Under the pieces are notes generated by a model that saw only the letters and a program-made list of their open reading frames with translations, made no database searches and was not told the DNA's origin. This document shows positions 33,899 through 36,333 of a DNA stretch of 36,333 bases, piece after piece. The stretch comes from Kiritimatiellia bacterium (GTDB taxonomy: Bacteria; Verrucomicrobiota; Kiritimatiellia; RFP12; UBA1067). The translations under genes and the position numbers were made by a program. How positions within the stretch are numbered: position 1 is the first letter of the stretch; the number at the start of each line of letters is the position of its first letter. The stretch covers positions 1 through 36,333 of the forward strand of contig JAFYDR010000032.1 in assembly GCA_017544725.1 (NCBI GenBank). The letters are read 5' to 3'.

Positions 33899-33927
33899 TT
33901 GCTCCGAAGATGCCAAAATGTTATCTT
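33899..33927 (+). promoter_or_regulatory. Predicted promoter overlapped by an inverted repeat
   Basis: TTGCTC (33899-33904) and TATCTT (33922-33927) are 17 bp apart. The inverted repeat TGCCAAAA (33911-33918) / TTTTGGCA (33928-33935) straddles the -10 box and could be an operator or a 5' UTR hairpin. Confidence 0.5.
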
Positions 33928-33946
33928 TTTTGGCAAAGGAGATGTG

Positions 33947-34825
33947 ATGAGAAAACTACTGTTGTTTGTTATTGAATTGGCAGCTTGTTCGGTTTACGCA
34001 TGGAAGGTGCCGAGTTGGGACCCGCGACTCACCGAAACTGGAGCCGTAAAGGAGTTCGTCAACAAGACTTGGTGCGGACACGTACAAGGTATGTGCGCCA
34101 ATTCCAACGCGCTCTATTTCGCCTATCACACGCAGATTGTGAAGACGGATTGGCTTGGGCGTTTCATCAAACGCGTGGAGGTGGAACGGCATACCGGCGA
34201 CATCTGCCTTTGGAATGGCAAGCTGTACACGGCACTCTGCCATTCCGATACCGGACACGGGCGCGGACGCATACAGGTGTTCGACGAAGACCTGAACTTT
34301 ATCAAGGAGACTCCCCTCACCCGCCCTGCGGACGGTATCACGTGCCTCAACGGCGTGTTGTATGTCGGACTTGGTCCGGCGGGTACGAAGGAACAACCTT
34401 TCCGTGGCAACTGGTACGGGAAGTTCAACGCCGAGACACTCGAACCACTCTGCGAGGCCTTCCGTCTTGACCACGGCTACGATTGTTGCGCTGGCGTGCA
34501 GAACATGACCTCGGACGGCACGTACATCTATGCAAACTACTACTGTCCGGATGAGAAGGCGGATACACCCTGCCTCATCGTTTTCGACAAGGACATGAAT
34601 GTGAAAGGGGCGCATCTCTTCGGATGGAGACAGGGACTGGATGTTGTGCCAGGCGGTAAAGACGGGGCCGTGCGGTTCATCTACTGTACCACGATCAACT
34701 GGATCGGATCCGCTACCAAATGTCAGATCCCCGTCCAGGCGCTCATCCAATTCGCCGAGTTGAAAGACGGAAAAATACAGGATATTTCCCGCCATTGCAT
34801 CTTCCGAACGCCTCTTGATCGCTGA
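33947..34825 (+). CDS. Secreted protein of unknown function, beta-propeller-like
   Basis: The 292-aa protein starts with a signal peptide (MRKLLLFVIELAACSVYA). The mature part is rich in beta strands, and repeated units of the type 'N-x-L-Y-F-A ... I-V-K-T' recur (NALYFAYHTQIVKTDWLG, GKLYTALCH, GVLYVGLGPAG, TYIYANYYC, CLIVFDKDMNVKGAHLFGW). This suggests a propeller of four to six blades. I do not recognise a named family and no catalytic motif is evident. The ATG at 33947 has AAAGGAG at 33935-33941; the frame is open upstream through repeat DNA, which is not coding. It stands alone with its own predicted promoter. Confidence 0.82.
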   Translation: MRKLLLFVIELAACSVYAWKVPSWDPRLTETGAVKEFVNKTWCGHVQGMCANSNALYFAYHTQIVKTDWLGRFIKRVEVERHTGDICLWNGKLYTALCHSDTGHGRGRIQVFDEDLNFIKETPLTRPADGITCLNGVLYVGLGPAGTKEQPFRGNWYGKFNAETLEPLCEAFRLDHGYDCCAGVQNMTSDGTYIYANYYCPDEKADTPCLIVFDKDMNVKGAHLFGWRQGLDVVPGGKDGAVRFIYCTTINWIGSATKCQIPVQALIQFAELKDGKIQDISRHCIFRTPLDR

Positions 34826-34856
34826 AAGATTGCCTATAACTTCGTGGGGCGGCGAA

Positions 34857-35110
34857 GCCGCCTGCGGAATAAGCGTGTTAAGCTCGGCAAGCGTGTCAAA
34901 CGAGAGGAAGGCAGTAGGCAATAGGGAGTAGGGGCACTTCGCGCCAGCTGAGAAGCGGGGACGATGGGGACGCTTGGGACGATGGGAACAGGTGTTTAGC
35001 CGCCAGTCTCGCCAGTCCTGCCAGTCTCGCCAGTCCAACCCGATATGTCGAGTGTCGTTTGTCCGTGTCATCGGTAGCTATCGATTACGATCGAATGCAA
35101 TCGAACGGGA
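34857..35110 (-). repeat. Inverted intergenic repeat mosaic
   Basis: It contains GTTAAGC-type nonamers (34867-34900), GGGGACGAT-type nonamers (34957-34992) and CCAGTCTCG nonamers (35003-35036). A block around ATCGATAGCTACCGATGACAC (minus strand, 35041-35108) matches 25078-25150. Read in reverse, the order of blocks equals that at 19808-19904. Confidence 0.7.
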
Positions 35111-35120
35111 GGGGAAACAT

Positions 35121-35262
35121 CCTCGTTGCCTTTAAGGGACGGACTATTCGGGCGCGGGCGAGTTGGCCCGCGCTCTAAAGACAAGTTGTTTTTTTAAGTT
35201 GTTTCTGTTGTTTTCTTTTTCAAGCGACAGCTGAACTGGCGGCGAAAAACGTAGATGCGCCC
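35121..35262 (+). mobile_element. MITE-like repeat, copy 4, 5'-truncated
   Basis: Only the promoter-side part is present: CGTTGCCTTTAAGGGACGG, a GCGCGGGC/GCCCGCGC hairpin (35152-35173), the TTGTTTCTGTTGTTTTC stretch, and the end ATGCGCCC at 35255-35262. No left terminal repeat is visible. Confidence 0.7.
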
Positions 35263-35289
35263 GCCCCACTGCGGGGTGGGATTTCTTCC

Positions 35290-35318
35290 TTGCGACATCT
35301 ATGGGGATTTGGTATTCT
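35290..35318 (+). promoter_or_regulatory. Predicted promoter of the AAA-ATPase gene
   Basis: TTGCGA (35290-35295) and TATTCT (35313-35318) are 17 bp apart and the -10 box ends 10 nt before the ATG, implying a very short leader. The element end at 35262 lies 27 nt upstream of the -35 box. Confidence 0.5.
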
Positions 35319-35328
35319 CCCTTCGTGT

Positions 35329-36333
35329 ATGAAACCGATATCCAAAAACAACTGTGACTTCCCTTCCTTGCGGCAATCGGGGTGTCTCTATGTCGATAAG
35401 ACGGCATGGCTGTACCGCATGGCTACCGATCCAGAGGCGTTCTTCTTCTTTCTTGCGCGTCCGAGGCGGTTCGGCAAGTCGCTGATGATCTCGACCTTAA
35501 GGGCGATGTTTGAGGGGCGCAGGGAGCTGTTCAAGGGACTGGACATCATGAAGCTTGGCTGGAACTGGAAAAAGAAGTTTCCGGTCATCCATCTCAACAT
35601 GGGGATGTGTGCGGCGGCAGACTACGCCACGTTCGAGCAGAATCTTCCAGGCTGCATCGCGTCCGGTCTTTCCGGAGCCGGCGTGAAATACGATGTCAAG
35701 AAAACACCCTCCGCAAACTTCGGGCAGGCTATCGACAAGCTTGCCGCGAAGGGAACGCCGCCCGTCATCCTCATCGACGAATACGACGACCCCGTGGCAT
35801 GTGCGCTGAAGAACCCGGACAACGCCGAGCATGTTCGCGACGCACTCGCTCCGGTTTACAAGCAGATGAAGGACCGTTCGGGCAAGATTCGCTTCCTGAT
35901 GATCACGGGCGTCAGCAAGTTCACGAAGCTCTCCGTTTTCTCGGCCCTCTCGTCCCTCGTGGATATTTCCCTCGACGACGACTACGCCGCGATGCTCGGC
36001 TACACCGAGGAAGAGCTCGAAAGGTACTTCTCGGAGCACATGGAGGCGCACCGCAAGGTGATGGGGCTTTCTGCGGATGCCTACCGCGCCGAGATCAGGC
36101 GTCTCTACAACGGCTACCGCTTCTGGCTCGATGAGGGTGAGAAGGTTTACAACCCCGTGTCCATCAACCTCACGATGGCGAACCGAAAGAAGCGCTTCGA
36201 GCTTTATTGGGCTGAGACGGGTGAGGCGTCATTCCTGATGAACACCCTCAGCCGCGGTGACGTCCTCGCCATCGACCCGAACAGGGTGGAGGGCGTCACC
36301 AAGGCCGACCTCGACATGTCGGACGTCCGCAAC
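35329..36333 (+). CDS. AAA-ATPase-like protein (PF09820 type), cut by window end
   Basis: The frame is open from the ATG at 35329 to the last base, giving 335 residues of an incomplete protein. It belongs to the AAA-ATPase-like family common in gut bacteria, usually followed by a PD-(D/E)XK nuclease-like (DUF1703) C-terminus that would lie beyond the window. Visible motifs are the N-terminal YVDKTAWLYRM, the P-loop variant RPRRFGKSLMISTLRAMF (~45-62), the acidic LIDEYDDPV (~146-154), ITGVSKFTKLSVFS and YNGYRFW. The biological role of the family is not established. There is no strong ribosome site and the leader is very short. Such genes are often multi-copy, and repeat DNA lies just upstream. 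Confidence 0.88.
   Translation, partial: MKPISKNNCDFPSLRQSGCLYVDKTAWLYRMATDPEAFFFFLARPRRFGKSLMISTLRAMFEGRRELFKGLDIMKLGWNWKKKFPVIHLNMGMCAAADYATFEQNLPGCIASGLSGAGVKYDVKKTPSANFGQAIDKLAAKGTPPVILIDEYDDPVACALKNPDNAEHVRDALAPVYKQMKDRSGKIRFLMITGVSKFTKLSVFSALSSLVDISLDDDYAAMLGYTEEELERYFSEHMEAHRKVMGLSADAYRAEIRRLYNGYRFWLDEGEKVYNPVSINLTMANRKKRFELYWAETGEASFLMNTLSRGDVLAIDPNRVEGVTKADLDMSDVRN

Overview
The window looks like a chromosome segment of a Gram-negative member of the PVC group, most likely Kiritimatiellota/Lentisphaerota-like. This is an inference from several traits together: secreted glycoside hydrolases with F5/8-type C domains, a secreted FAD-dependent oxidoreductase with carbohydrate-binding flanks, a fused exosortase-EpsI, a DUF4175-type giant membrane protein, a lipid A-type acyltransferase and a LolA-like protein. 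No rRNA or other decisive marker is present.

Layout. (1) 1-4837, +: an envelope or exopolysaccharide block with a partial unknown gene, an LpxL/HtrB-like acyltransferase, an exosortase fused to an EpsI-like domain carrying a Cys4 knot, and a WecA/MraY-type sugar-phosphate transferase fused to a CapD-type N-terminal region. The genes overlap tightly. (2) 5449-15947, +: the rod-shape operon mreB-mreC-mreD-mrdA(PBP2)-rodA, followed closely by an RNase G/E gene, a LolA-like outer-membrane sorting protein and two CNNM/CBS-domain membrane proteins. (3) 16294-19734, +: a secreted GH2 enzyme, ending in a strong 32-bp palindrome. (4) 20050-24828, -: signal peptidase I followed by a 1191-aa DUF4175-like protein. 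(5) 25311-31243, +: a sugar-utilisation cluster of a GH78-like rhamnosidase, a secreted FAD oxidoreductase and an atypical Nramp-family transporter. (6) 31851-33313, -: tRNA-Tyr, an intrinsic terminator, an ExbD/TolR-like gene and a TonB/TolA-like gene. (7) 33947-34825, +: a secreted protein of unknown function. (8) 35329 to the edge, +: an AAA-ATPase-like protein cut by the window end.

Intergenic DNA is the most unusual part. Almost every long gap is a mosaic of repeated modules: runs of a heptamer (CGTCACT) abutting interchangeable hairpins, runs of nonamers (xxGCTTAAC and related), a composite block in both orientations, and a roughly 0.3-kb element with 22-bp terminal inverted repeats. 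One copy of that element has a perfect 8-bp target duplication. In five places its terminal motif (consensus GTAGATGCGCCC) faces a predicted sigma70 promoter with a 17-bp spacer, and the element ends 19-27 nt before the -35 box (26, 19, 27, 27 and 27 nt). Those promoters serve mreB, the GH78 gene, tRNA-Tyr, lepB and the AAA-ATPase gene. This points to either a mobile element with a promoter-upstream target preference or a dispersed upstream regulatory module. A fragment of the element plus heptamer repeats also forms the last ~70 codons of PBP2, so repeat DNA appears to have been recruited as coding sequence inside an essential operon.
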